Counted from the stretch's first letter, positions 54,354 through 63,583 are shown. The stretch is DNA of 64,000 nucleotides from Pedobacter terrae (GCF_900100705.1 NZ_FNCH01000002.1:186001-250000), one strand, 5' to 3'. The notes: a model not told the origin generated them from the letters alone. A program made the numbers and translations.

Positions 54354-55157
54354 CTAGCGCGATCCGCTACGTCCATATCCTCGCTGATGTTGAGCATCTA
54401 CAGAATGATTTGCCTGATCGGCGACAGTCATATCTTGTTCTCTTTTAGGTTTTCCTACCATCATATCCGCTAGTGCCTGATTATAACCCTTGGTATAGCC
54501 TTCTTTTTGAAAGTCCTCATTAGAAGCAAGGTGGCGTAAGCCCCGCATTACCAGATAGGAAAGTCCGCCATCCAAAAGTACCGAGAAGATTAGCCTTTTG
54601 GCATCAGACTTAACGCCTCTGCTATCGGCGGCACTGTGTCGCAAACGTGTTCCATCCTCTAGTTCAATAACCTCCCCATGCTGGAATGCTTTTTTCTGCT
54701 TTTCGTTCAGTATCTCTCCGTTCACTTTAATAGGCACTTCCACTTGATAAGGATAATAGGAAATAAACTCTTTGGTCTGTTCGTCGTACTCAATGATCAT
54801 TTTGCGTTCAATACCTTTATCATCTAGAGTTTTGCTAATGGCTTCGATTTTCCCTGACAATAATTGTTTAGTTTCTTTCTCATCTAAAAGTGGGTGCGGC
54901 TGAACCTCATTGTAGATCGGGTGTATTTTTAGGGCAATCCTGCCGTCATCTTCGCGTAACAAAGATAACTTTGCATCAAGCTGGCGCATCTTAAACCCAT
55001 CCATTTCCAGATTGTAGAAGCTGCGAAGTTCGGTCCTCCTGCCTGCTAACAGTGCGGTGACGTCACTATCATGCAATGTCAATGTGCCATCTTTGTAGAG
55101 GCCCAGTTTCTCCAGTTCTCCGATTGGAAGTTCTTTCTCCTTAATTGGTGTTTCCAT
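54354..55157 (-). CDS. DUF3945/DUF4099-type ICE protein
   Basis: A 267-residue protein with the repeated DUF3945-like text (LTLHDSDVTALLAGRRTELR and later EILNEKQKKAFQHGEVIELEDGTRLRHSAADSRGV) and a DUF4099-like segment. Such proteins accompany ArdC and DNA-processing genes in Bacteroidota conjugative transposons; the function is unknown. The C-terminus is GYGRSGSR, a basic tail. It abuts the downstream gene and follows ardC by 24 bases. Confidence 0.78.
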   Translation of the reverse strand: METPIKEKELPIGELEKLGLYKDGTLTLHDSDVTALLAGRRTELRSFYNLEMDGFKMRQLDAKLSLLREDDGRIALKIHPIYNEVQPHPLLDEKETKQLLSGKIEAISKTLDDKGIERKMIIEYDEQTKEFISYYPYQVEVPIKVNGEILNEKQKKAFQHGEVIELEDGTRLRHSAADSRGVKSDAKRLIFSVLLDGGLSYLVMRGLRHLASNEDFQKEGYTKGYNQALADMMVGKPKREQDMTVADQANHSVDAQHQRGYGRSGSR

Positions 55158-55181
55158 AAAAAATTATTAGTAGTTTGATTA

Positions 55182-56408
55182 TTACCGCCTCGATACTTGA
55201 GGAGCTATAGTTTCTGTTTGTTGGTAAAAAGGCAAAGCGGTTTGCTTGGAAAGTCCTGTTTCCATGATTGGGTTTTGCTTAGCCTGTAGTAGTGAGCTGT
55301 ACAGATTATCATTTCGGGAAAGAATAAAATTGTTTCCTGTTCCCATATCTTCCATCCGCAACCGACCCTGCTTCAAATGCCCTTGAACTTTGAAAACAGT
55401 ATTATTGTACTCAATCTTATCGCCAATGGTAAGATGCTCTGAAATGGGTGTATTTTTAGTCCGTAGAGGTACTTGTTCGGGCTGCATATCATTTCCGAGT
55501 TTCCTTTTTTGCTCCAATCCTGTGAGATAAGTAAATATTTTTTCTGCATCGGCTGCCGCAGCGTGTATTTCAAACGGCGTGTCCTGTAATAGTTTAATCC
55601 AGCTGCCTACATACGCAGCATGTTGTTCAGGATCATGGCCGATATTCAATTCCTGTCCAATCAGTAATGAAGCAATTTCTGCACGCAATTCTTCCCTTGC
55701 ATAATCCTCTGTACCAAACGCATTCATAATACTGCGATCAAGTCGGTCTTTATGGCCTGTCCAATGGCCCAGCTCATGTAGCGCAGTCGCATAATACTTA
55801 TCAGGTGCATCAAATTGCTCTTTTAAGGGCAGTGTAATTTTATCCTCTAAAATATCGTAATAGGCATCGTCACCAGCCTTATTAAGAATTTCAGCACCTG
55901 ATGCGGCAATAAGTTTTTCTGCCCTTTCTATCGGGTCCCAACCCAGTTCTGCTAATGTTTTTTTTCGAAGTTCGGGAATGCCATCAATTTGACTGGCATT
56001 GAATACCCAAGCTGTTGTAACAATAGGTCGATCTAGCCTTACAATAATTTTGACAGGTTTTCCTTCCTCATTCAGTACTGGCTTACCGCTTTCATCTCTT
56101 TTAGCAACAAGTTCTGTAGCTTTAATAAATTGAATAAGTGAAGCCTTTTCACCCTTTTTAACCTTCCACTCATTAGCCGCAGCCTGTTTAAAAGTCATCC
56201 ATCTGGGATCTTCATAATCCCTTAGCATTAGGGAAAAAATGTTGATGCCCTTATAGCGGTTGCCTGTAACAGCATTATACGGCAGTTCAAAAGTTGGTAG
56301 GTTGTCGGTACTCCAAGGTTTTTGCAAGGGTGAAGTACCAGCCTTAAGCTGTTCAATGAGTTTTTCGGCTACCTGTACATGCAGGGCCTTTATTTTATCA
56401 TTCCTCAT
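55182..56408 (-). CDS. ardC: Antirestriction protein ArdC
   Basis: A 408-residue ArdC-type protein. The N-terminal ssDNA-binding domain (KPWSTDNLPTFELPYNAVTGNRYKGIN) is followed by a zinc metalloprotease-like domain with HELGHWTGH near residue 210 (H-E-x-x-H). ArdC of plasmid pSa protects incoming DNA from restriction and its domain is also found in transferred primases. The start at 56408 is preferred over the upstream ATG because it overlaps the stop of the small acidic gene (ATGAGGAATGA), implying coupled translation. The C-terminus is QVSRR. In this element it would shield transferred DNA. Confidence 0.88.
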   Translation of the reverse strand: MRNDKIKALHVQVAEKLIEQLKAGTSPLQKPWSTDNLPTFELPYNAVTGNRYKGINIFSLMLRDYEDPRWMTFKQAAANEWKVKKGEKASLIQFIKATELVAKRDESGKPVLNEEGKPVKIIVRLDRPIVTTAWVFNASQIDGIPELRKKTLAELGWDPIERAEKLIAASGAEILNKAGDDAYYDILEDKITLPLKEQFDAPDKYYATALHELGHWTGHKDRLDRSIMNAFGTEDYAREELRAEIASLLIGQELNIGHDPEQHAAYVGSWIKLLQDTPFEIHAAAADAEKIFTYLTGLEQKRKLGNDMQPEQVPLRTKNTPISEHLTIGDKIEYNNTVFKVQGHLKQGRLRMEDMGTGNNFILSRNDNLYSSLLQAKQNPIMETGLSKQTALPFYQQTETIAPQVSRR

Positions 56409-56559
56409 CGTCTTCCTCCTCCTGCAGGTCATCGTCTTCCGGCAGTACGTCGGCATAATCTACGCCATAAACGGCTGCCTCTGCAGGAGTAAGGCCAATA
56501 GCCTGTCCAGCGGCAAGCGTATTTAGCTTGTCTTCTAGTGATCTTGAATTTGGTTCCAT
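56398..56559 (-). CDS. Small acidic protein overlapping ardC
   Basis: A 53-residue protein (MEPNSRSLEDKLNTLAAGQA ... AVYGVDYADVLPEDDDLQEE and so on) ending in a run of Glu/Asp. It begins 3 bases after the M23 peptidase gene and its last codons overlap the first codons of ardC. It was missed by simple ORF cut-offs because of length. It may serve as a translational coupler for ardC or as a DNA-mimic-type anti-restriction helper; the latter is speculation. Confidence 0.65.
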   Translation of the reverse strand: MEPNSRSLEDKLNTLAAGQAIGLTPAEAAVYGVDYADVLPEDDDLQEEEDDEE

Positions 56560-56562
56560 AAA

Positions 56563-57072
56563 TTATTGTTTAGTGATTGATGGCAGCTGTTCGGGCAAAG
56601 CCATCTGCCATAAAAAAAGAAGCGGGTTAATGTGGTTACTCCTGAACTTGACGCTGAAATGCAGGTGCTCGCCTGTAACTCTCCCGGTAGCCCCGGTAAT
56701 TGCAATTGGTTGTTTAGCATCAACGGTATCACCTTTGCAAACCAGGATATATGAAAGGTGCCCGTAAATACTTTGAAAATCTCCATGCCCAATCCGCACG
56801 TATTTGCCCAGAATTGAATTATAGCCTGTTTCAATTACTGTTCCGGGCAAAACACTTAGAACAGGGTCGCACCTAGCGGCCAGATCAATCCCTTTGTGAA
56901 AATCATGCTGTTTAGTTACCGGATGGATGCGGTAACCATAACCAGAAGTAATCTTTAAATTCTCTAGGGGTAAACTCCAACGATACGTGTTAGTATCCTG
57001 GGCATTTATAATTATAGGATTAGTTTGAAAAAACAGGGTAAATATCCACCATACCAGCAGTTTGCGTATCAT
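56563..57072 (-). CDS. Exported M23-family (LytM) peptidase
   Basis: A 169-residue protein with a signal peptide (LLVWWIFTLFFQTNPIIINA) and a LytM/M23 domain: SGYGYRIHPVTKQHDFHKGIDLAA (H and D zinc ligands), IRIGH-like VRIGHGDFQSIYGHLS, and GEHLHFSV (H-x-H). It cuts peptidoglycan cross-links, which suits opening the wall for the transfer apparatus. Its start overlaps the stop of the upstream gene by 4 bases. Confidence 0.88.
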   Translation of the reverse strand: MIRKLLVWWIFTLFFQTNPIIINAQDTNTYRWSLPLENLKITSGYGYRIHPVTKQHDFHKGIDLAARCDPVLSVLPGTVIETGYNSILGKYVRIGHGDFQSIYGHLSYILVCKGDTVDAKQPIAITGATGRVTGEHLHFSVKFRSNHINPLLFLWQMALPEQLPSITKQ

Positions 57073-57491
57073 CTGCCCCTTGATGATTGAAGTTCAATAT
57101 GATCTGTAAACCCACGTGAAATGAAATCTTCTAAGGTAACTAGCGAGTTGCCTCCGACATTTTCAAAGGCAATGGCCCAGCGAAGCGCTTCTTCAATGGC
57201 TCCCGGCTGCCCAATATTTTGCAGTCTGTATATATCTAGCAGTATCCTTACGTCTTTTGGGTCAAGTTCGACCAATTTTTCCCGTATGGTTGCCAAGATC
57301 AATTCTTTTGGTTGCAGGGAAAGCAGGGCATTAGTACTGTAAATCCCAATATTATTGTAGGGAAATTGGACATGCACTTCATCTTTTTGAAGATTGATTT
57401 GAGTTATTAGACCGACTTGGCCCTGCATACGCCTCGGGTCATCGGTTAATAAGGGATGCACCATTACCGATTTATCGATTAGTTCTTCCAT
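57069..57491 (-). CDS. ICE protein, paralogue of 57503-57931
   Basis: A 140-residue protein. Its N-terminal half reads MVHPLLTDDPRRMQGQVGLI, then DEVHVQFPYN, then IYSTNALLSLQPKE, matching the neighbouring gene (VHPKLDDPVGRQGQIGMITY, DDVYINFEKG, LYSSNALLVMRKS). A small SH3/KOW-like beta barrel is likely. The C-terminal helical part differs. It ends in SSRGR. It overlaps the M23 gene by 4 bases. Function unknown. Confidence 0.68.
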   Translation of the reverse strand: MEELIDKSVMVHPLLTDDPRRMQGQVGLITQINLQKDEVHVQFPYNNIGIYSTNALLSLQPKELILATIREKLVELDPKDVRILLDIYRLQNIGQPGAIEEALRWAIAFENVGGNSLVTLEDFISRGFTDHIELQSSRGR

Positions 57492-57502
57492 TGTACTAAT
57501 TA

Positions 57503-57931
57503 TTAGCGTCCACGGGTGTGAACCTGTTCCTGTTCTAGCTGGTAGTTGTTGGTTACGCCAAGCCGTTCTTGCAGGCTGATTTGGCTGAACTGTCTTGTAG
57601 TTTCATTTGTTAAAGACATTTCAAGTGCCGCTCGATGCTCCTGTAGATTTGACGATTGCATTTTCATGCTTATTTCTAAAAGCATTTTAAAATCAGCAGT
57701 AGATAATTCAGAAACCTTTGAAATTGTATCTCTATAAATTTCATTGGATTTCCGCATTACCAATAATGCATTACTGCTGTAGAGGGCCTGTTGCCCCTTT
57801 TCAAAATTGATGTAAACGTCGTCTCTTTCTAAATCGGCGTAGGTTATCATTCCGATCTGTCCCTGCCTTCCAACAGGGTCATCCAATTTTGGGTGCACCT
57901 GTGCATAGGTACCTTGAATTTCATTCGTCAT
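57503..57931 (-). CDS. ICE protein, paralogue of 57069-57491
   Basis: A 142-residue protein with the same beta-rich N-terminal half as its neighbour and a helical C-terminal half, ending in VHTRGR. It lies 11 bases from the paralogue and 24 bases after the coupling-protein gene. Tandem duplication is the simplest origin. Function unknown. Confidence 0.68.
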   Translation of the reverse strand: MTNEIQGTYAQVHPKLDDPVGRQGQIGMITYADLERDDVYINFEKGQQALYSSNALLVMRKSNEIYRDTISKVSELSTADFKMLLEISMKMQSSNLQEHRAALEMSLTNETTRQFSQISLQERLGVTNNYQLEQEQVHTRGR

Positions 57932-57955
57932 AAATTTAAGATTAGTGGTAAAGGA

Positions 57956-59995
57956 TTATTTATTAAATGATTGCTTCATCATTCCTTTGGCTTGGGGCAA
58001 TGGAACAGATGGCTGAACAGGTCTGAACTGCTTAACCATTTCCTGAACCTCTCGATTGATCCTGTAAAAATTCTCTCTCAGGATTTCATCTTTCTTGCCC
58101 TTGAAGTCATAATACACAGGCAATTCGCGATAGCTTTCTTCTTCTTTTTTTATAGACTGTACATCAAGATTTACCCGACAGTGTACCGCAGAGGACTTAT
58201 ATTGTCCTGTGTACTTTTCAACGGCATCCGCGGCCAAAAGTCCGACCATTTCACCAGCTTTTAGTGAAGCAATTTTTCCGGCAGGTATTAAGGGTTCAAG
58301 TTTTTCGCTTAATGAAACTGACGTTTTATTTCTATCAATGCTTAGGCTTTCGCTCTGCTGTTTTATTTTCCCGAACAGCCTTTCGAGCCAATCAAGGGTT
58401 TCCTTATTTTGTACAGAACCAGAGAGCACATTACCTACAACAGAGCTAATTGTAGCAGCGGTTTCTTTACCGTATTGCTGTTGGAATTGCTGTAGAGACT
58501 GAATGCCCAAAACAGAGGCCACGAAATTACTTCTGGCCTGGCTCAAAACCTGCTCGATACGGAAAATATACAAGCTGGGAGCCTCATCTATGACCAATCC
58601 AACGGGGATGTTGCCCTTGGTGTTCACCAGTTTTGTTATCCTATTAAGTACTACCGAATAACAGGCAGAGTTAATGCTCTGCGTTAAGGGATCATTGGCG
58701 AGTACCAGGATTGATGGATTTTTTCTATCGCTTATTTTCAGTTCAAAATCATCACCTGAAAACACCCAATACGTTTCTTTGGTAGCAAGGCGGCTGATAA
58801 AAATTTTCAAGGTGCCTATCTGGCCCTCTAGTTGATCGAATGCTTTTGCGTTGTAGGCACTTCGGAAAGGAGAAAGAAGCGAAACCAATTCAGGTTCGGA
58901 AAACAGTGTATTGAATATTTCGTCATAAGACAGATTTAGAAAGGAAAGCACATGGGGCAAACTGGCATACCGCCCATGTTCAAACGTTCCAAAAAAATAG
59001 ATGCAGGCCGATAGAAAATTTATGGCCGACTGGGTAAAGAACTGGTCGCTGCCACTGGATTTGTCGCCTTTTTTCATAGCCTCTACCAATCCTTCTGCTG
59101 TTTCAGAGGCATCAGCCAATGTTTGCAGGTATATGCTTTTCCAAGGATTTATTCTTCTGCTTTTTTCAGGTTCGTTCAGGTTGATAACATGAAACTTATA
59201 ATCAAGGCATTTACCGTTCTGTTTCGCGAGCAGGTAATGATGATACGCAACTTTCGCCAAGTCAGGATATTTTATATCATATATGCACAAAGTGAAAGAT
59301 TTTGCGATAAACTGCTTTATTACGGGTATGATTACCGAAAAGGTCTTGCCACCGCCTGGAACTGAAATTAAAAGAAGTCCCCTGAATAAATTTGAAAGCG
59401 TAATAAACCCTTTTCGGACTTTCTTCTTATAATAAAAAAGCATTGGAATATTAACCGAGTATGGCGTTTCAATCGGTTCGGTAGGTTGCATAAATGCTTC
59501 ACCCTCAATATTCCACTTGTCCTTGCCGAGCTTAGAACTAATCATCTTTGACACATTATCCATCGCAACGTGGATCAAAAGAGTTCCGGCAATGGCACTA
59601 GTGATATAGGCAATATCATACCAGCCCGCCCCAAACCACACTTCGGGCTGTTGCCTGCCCTGGAACCAGATGCCTGAAAAGAAAATGAGCAGTCCTGATG
59701 CGAGGGGATAAACAATCTGTGATTTAGGATTGAGGTCTTTCTTTTTTCGGCTGAGCGTACCTACTGAAACCAGGCAGATCAATGTTAGCGTAAAAAGCTT
59801 ACTGTAAACAAGCTGATGATAAAAAGGTATCCTTGCTAGCTTTACCGCAAAAAAAAGGAGGCCGTTGTTATCCGTTGAGTTTTGATCCAGTAATTTACCA
59901 GCATAAAAAAAAAGAAAAATCTCAATCAGGACGGACAAATAGATGCCAAATTGCAGGAACCTGTGCAGGCTCTGCTGTTCTTTGGTTTCTTCCAT
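57956..59995 (-). CDS. Type IV coupling protein (VirD4/TraG/MobC-like)
   Basis: A 679-residue membrane-anchored ATPase that brings DNA and protein substrates to the transfer channel. The N-terminal 160 residues contain about four membrane helices (for example LSVLIEIFLFFYAGKLL, LASGLLIFFSGIWF). The Walker A motif SVPGGGKTFSVIIPV lies near residue 215 and the Walker B strand VGLVIDEAPSLYIF near residue 475. The start at 59995 (MEETKEQQ) is preferred over the 48-codon longer frame, because the latter would run into the divergent HNH gene, and because the extension reads like non-coding sequence. Confidence 0.88.
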   Translation of the reverse strand: MEETKEQQSLHRFLQFGIYLSVLIEIFLFFYAGKLLDQNSTDNNGLLFFAVKLARIPFYHQLVYSKLFTLTLICLVSVGTLSRKKKDLNPKSQIVYPLASGLLIFFSGIWFQGRQQPEVWFGAGWYDIAYITSAIAGTLLIHVAMDNVSKMISSKLGKDKWNIEGEAFMQPTEPIETPYSVNIPMLFYYKKKVRKGFITLSNLFRGLLLISVPGGGKTFSVIIPVIKQFIAKSFTLCIYDIKYPDLAKVAYHHYLLAKQNGKCLDYKFHVINLNEPEKSRRINPWKSIYLQTLADASETAEGLVEAMKKGDKSSGSDQFFTQSAINFLSACIYFFGTFEHGRYASLPHVLSFLNLSYDEIFNTLFSEPELVSLLSPFRSAYNAKAFDQLEGQIGTLKIFISRLATKETYWVFSGDDFELKISDRKNPSILVLANDPLTQSINSACYSVVLNRITKLVNTKGNIPVGLVIDEAPSLYIFRIEQVLSQARSNFVASVLGIQSLQQFQQQYGKETAATISSVVGNVLSGSVQNKETLDWLERLFGKIKQQSESLSIDRNKTSVSLSEKLEPLIPAGKIASLKAGEMVGLLAADAVEKYTGQYKSSAVHCRVNLDVQSIKKEEESYRELPVYYDFKGKKDEILRENFYRINREVQEMVKQFRPVQPSVPLPQAKGMMKQSFNK

Positions 59996-60034
59996 ACAAA
60001 AATGTTTAAATTTGGTTTTTAGATAATTACAACT

Positions 60035-61486
60035 ATGAATACTTGTTATCTGTGTAATGAGCCGATGATCGATCGGAAAGCGTATGAATTGAATCCTGAA
60101 TCTTTCCATGAAAAACCGAAGTTTATTCATGGCGAACATGTAATTCAGGATTCTCTATATGGGCGACTAAAATCTGATAAGATTTTATGCGAGTCTTGTG
60201 GAAGTCAATTGTCTGTAGAAGTCGATTCCGACTTTGGCAAAATATTTCAATCCATCTCTGAACAGTTTGCACATATTCTAACTTCAACTGAGAAAAATAA
60301 GAATTTCCAACCTTCACTCAAAGGCCATGTTGTACTAATGGATGGCAGAAAAATCCCTGTATTCATAAAGGGAGGGATAATTAATCCTCAAAAGCCCTTT
60401 TTTGATTTACCTGTAAATGGTGAAGTCAAGGTTTATGGTGAAAGTAAGACTGCAAAAAATTTCATAAACTTTGCCAAGTCTGAATTGAAAAAACAAGGTT
60501 ATGAAGTTGAGAAATTGAAATTTACAATCGTCAGCAATCTTCAGGACCATATTGAATTAGGAATCCATTTTTCTGAAGGTGTTGAAGATTTCGATCGCAA
60601 ATTAAAAATGGGATTCATTAAGATTGCAACTGGATTTGCAATGATGAATGGCGTTGACCGAAATGATACACCTAATACAATTGACGTCAAGGAAAACGCC
60701 CTAATTTACACAGACCAGATTGTGCCATACATACCATGCGAGGTTTTCGAAATGGTATATGACCAACAAAGGATCGCATTGGAACCTGAATTCCCCAACC
60801 ATACATTAATTCTCTATGTTGACGACTATGGAGATCAGAAAAAACTCATTTGCTATGTCGATCTTTTCAGCACTTTTGCATTCTACGTCGTTCTTAATGA
60901 CAATTATAAGGGTAAGGACGTTCATTCGGTATATCAGCAATCAATCACTAAGATGGAAAAACCTGAGATCAATATAATGAACCAAAGTCCTAAAAAACTG
61001 TTGATAGTTGAACAGTTTTTGAAGATTGGCTCAGAAGAAACAAAAGGAATGACTTTGGATGAGCGTTTTTCATTTGTACAAAAGCGCTATAACCAATTTA
61101 CCGTCTCTTACGAAATGGATCTAACGGATTCAATTGAGGCTGTTGCTAGTAAAATAGCGATGCACGTAGCTGCAAAAAAAATGGGAAAGCTTGATCTTCT
61201 AAATATGGTGGAAAGAGAAATGATGGAGTCTCTTCCTGACCTAAAAGTAGAAGATCTGATGCTCATTCGCGAGGAATATTTGAGGATGAAAAGAGAAGAT
61301 CCGGAGAAAATCTATCGGCAAAGTCATATTGGCTTTCATGGTAAAGAATTATACTTAAAATCAAATTACTATAACATCCTGGAAAGACAAAATAGCGATA
61401 TGGAGAGCATTCGGCGGTATACGCATATGAAATTCAATTTGCTTAACTATTTCATCCAGAATCACAAAGACAGCCTAAACGATTAA
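60035..61486 (+). CDS. HNH-endonuclease-like cargo gene inserted in the transfer operon
   Basis: A 483-residue protein with an N-terminal HNH/zinc-binding arrangement: CYLCNEP, then HGEHVIQDSLYGRL, then ILCESCGSQLS (two Cys-x-x-Cys pairs flanking the G-E-H motif). The remaining 400 residues are unrecognised. It is the only plus-strand gene in the transfer block: 39 bases separate its start from that of the coupling-protein gene, and its stop overlaps the traN stop (shared TTAA). This pattern is typical of cargo such as defence genes placed in ICEs; the target is unknown. Confidence 0.62.
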   Translation: MNTCYLCNEPMIDRKAYELNPESFHEKPKFIHGEHVIQDSLYGRLKSDKILCESCGSQLSVEVDSDFGKIFQSISEQFAHILTSTEKNKNFQPSLKGHVVLMDGRKIPVFIKGGIINPQKPFFDLPVNGEVKVYGESKTAKNFINFAKSELKKQGYEVEKLKFTIVSNLQDHIELGIHFSEGVEDFDRKLKMGFIKIATGFAMMNGVDRNDTPNTIDVKENALIYTDQIVPYIPCEVFEMVYDQQRIALEPEFPNHTLILYVDDYGDQKKLICYVDLFSTFAFYVVLNDNYKGKDVHSVYQQSITKMEKPEINIMNQSPKKLLIVEQFLKIGSEETKGMTLDERFSFVQKRYNQFTVSYEMDLTDSIEAVASKIAMHVAAKKMGKLDLLNMVEREMMESLPDLKVEDLMLIREEYLRMKREDPEKIYRQSHIGFHGKELYLKSNYYNILERQNSDMESIRRYTHMKFNLLNYFIQNHKDSLND

Positions 61487-62325
61487 AATGCATCTGCATT
61501 AAGTATATCGCTGTATTTCAATTGAAGCGTTAGAAGTCTTCCGGAAACCTGTTTTTCGGTAAGCTCTATATTCAAAACTTTATTCCCGGGAAAAGTAATT
61601 TTTTTGAGCACATAGATATTCCTATACTGCTTTTTAAAAGATGTGGAATTATAAAGCTGCCATACAGGTTTGACCTCAACCGATTGTACGTTTGTCGCTT
61701 TGGCAATTTTTTTGTCTTCAATCTTGAAGCGTTGTTCATCGATCTGGTAAGAAAGATTGGTAGAATTATAATAGGTTATATCCAAAAAAACATAATCCCC
61801 GGCGGTAAAAACATTATTAAGCTGCGCCTGTATACCGAAATCCTTGTTTTTCCTTATTGGTCTGTTCTTTGGTGAATTTAGAAGCCTTATGGCGGAAACA
61901 TACATTTCATTTGACGTTAAGGTCATTCCGGGAACATCGAGGGGGCGCATTTGCTCTGGCAGAACATTTATCTGTGATAGAAAAGGGAATGTGTGATTAT
62001 CAACAAAGTGCAGGTTATATTGCGCTATGAAACTTTCGCCAACAATTGTTATTATTCCAAGATAGCCATTTGTTAAGTGTTTATTGCTAGCTGTATCAGC
62101 TATATATTTTATACGCAATAAATTTTTTAGGGGCAGATCACCAGCAATGGCATGCGATGAAATATCAACATATTGGATGGGTTCGGGCGAAATAAAATGC
62201 AAAGGGCTACCACTGCTGATAAAAATGTCTGGAAGATCGGTACGGTTTACTCCGCTATTTGGCTGCGCAAAAAGCAAATGGCAAGTACATAGAATTGCCA
62301 ATAGGAAAAAAATTAGTTTCTTCAT
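61483..62325 (-). CDS. traN: Conjugative transposon protein TraN
   Basis: A 280-residue exported protein with a signal peptide (LIFFLLAILCTCHLLFA) and TraN text (DIFISSGSPLHFISPEPIQY, then VDISSHAIAGDLPLKNLLRI, then YNLHFVDNHTFPF). TraN is a VirB9-like component of the Bacteroidota transfer channel. It follows traM by 13 bases. Confidence 0.88.
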   Translation of the reverse strand: MKKLIFFLLAILCTCHLLFAQPNSGVNRTDLPDIFISSGSPLHFISPEPIQYVDISSHAIAGDLPLKNLLRIKYIADTASNKHLTNGYLGIITIVGESFIAQYNLHFVDNHTFPFLSQINVLPEQMRPLDVPGMTLTSNEMYVSAIRLLNSPKNRPIRKNKDFGIQAQLNNVFTAGDYVFLDITYYNSTNLSYQIDEQRFKIEDKKIAKATNVQSVEVKPVWQLYNSTSFKKQYRNIYVLKKITFPGNKVLNIELTEKQVSGRLLTLQLKYSDILNADAF

Positions 62326-62338
62326 ATTGAATGTGGGA

Positions 62339-63583
62339 TTAATATTTGTTCTGCTTGTTTTTTAGTTCTTCGGGGTCAATAAGATAGACCTGTGTATTGT
62401 ATTTCAGCTTGGCCTTATTGCTCCGTATAAGTTTTCCTACGGCGGTAGTGGTAGACTGGAACATCTTTTGGAGCAGGCTCATCACCAATTGGTTATTGTT
62501 CTCTGCCTGTTGCTGAATGGTCATACCCTGGCTTGCATCACTTCCCAAAACTTTTGAAAACTCCCTGAATGCTGACGCCGGAACGTAAAGTCCTGGTAAG
62601 CCGTCATTATCGTAAAGGTCTAATCTGATTGGGAGAATATTATTGTTCTGAAGGATTGAAGTAACCGTAAGATTGACCCTTTGCCCACTGAAACCCGTAA
62701 TCTGTGCATACAGATATGTTCCCTTTTTTACAAGGAATTTCCCAACGTTGATGTCATCTAATAGCCTGATGCGCAGGCGTGAACCAGCATAGCCAGTAAT
62801 ATTCTGGTCTACAATTGCACGAATAAAGCTTTCCTCGCTATCTGGAAGAATGGTATTAAAATATTCAATAGAACCAGTGCTTTTGGAGACACTTAGTTTT
62901 TTTTGGTTTTTCTGTTCGCGTTCAGCAATTGCGATTGCCTTGTTCCTTGCCTGTTCAGCTTTATAATCGGGGTCGTTTGCTTTTCCCAGGCTGTCGATCA
63001 AGGTCATCTGTTCCCTAAAAATCTTCATTGGATCAGTTTGTCCCGTACCAGCAGATGGCATCGAGCTGCTGGTGTTTCCCGTTGGCTGTTGTTTTAATTT
63101 TGAAAGCGCTGTTGCCAGATCGCGGTCTGCATCATAGGCCCTCGAATTGTTTCGCCTTGGACCAGCATCTGGAAAAGTGGAGCGGGGTTTGGGCGGTTCG
63201 TTGGCCGTTACTCCAAATTTCCTTTTCATTTCCTTGTCTATGGAATCCAACATACGTTTTTCCATCTGATTATAAAGGTCAGGTACCTGTTGTTTAATTG
63301 CCTGGTCTTCACCGATGCCACCCACTGCGGTATAGCCGTCTGCATCTTTGTATTGTTTGCGATATGCGTCAAGCTTATCCTCAATTCCTTTGTTCTTTAC
63401 ACCATCGGACACATCTGCTAAATTTTCCTGAAGTGCGTTCCCTTTCTCCACTACTGGCACTTCCTTGCCAAAGCTGCTTTTCCATACATAAAAGAAAAGG
63501 CACAAAAATGGCAGAAGTATCAACGGAAGCATGTAACGCGGTTGCTTAAAATTGATTTTCATAATTATTGGTTTATTTGACAT
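62339..63583 (-). CDS. traM: Conjugative transposon protein TraM
   Basis: A 414-residue VirB10-like protein: a short N-terminal cytoplasmic part, a membrane helix (MLPLILLPFLCLFFYVW), a low-complexity periplasmic linker and the conserved C-terminal domain (ITGYAGSRLRIRLLDDINVG, LPIRLDLYDNDGLPGLYVPA, VYLIDPEELKNKQNK). It spans the periplasm to link the inner and outer membrane parts of the channel. It overlaps the upstream gene by 11 bases. Confidence 0.9.
   Translation of the reverse strand: MSNKPIIMKINFKQPRYMLPLILLPFLCLFFYVWKSSFGKEVPVVEKGNALQENLADVSDGVKNKGIEDKLDAYRKQYKDADGYTAVGGIGEDQAIKQQVPDLYNQMEKRMLDSIDKEMKRKFGVTANEPPKPRSTFPDAGPRRNNSRAYDADRDLATALSKLKQQPTGNTSSSMPSAGTGQTDPMKIFREQMTLIDSLGKANDPDYKAEQARNKAIAIAEREQKNQKKLSVSKSTGSIEYFNTILPDSEESFIRAIVDQNITGYAGSRLRIRLLDDINVGKFLVKKGTYLYAQITGFSGQRVNLTVTSILQNNNILPIRLDLYDNDGLPGLYVPASAFREFSKVLGSDASQGMTIQQQAENNNQLVMSLLQKMFQSTTTAVGKLIRSNKAKLKYNTQVYLIDPEELKNKQNKY

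Noticed and set aside
59996..60139. Longer N-terminus for the coupling protein (start 60139)
   Set aside because: The extra 48 codons overlap the coding start of the divergent HNH gene and read as the antisense of its cysteine motifs.
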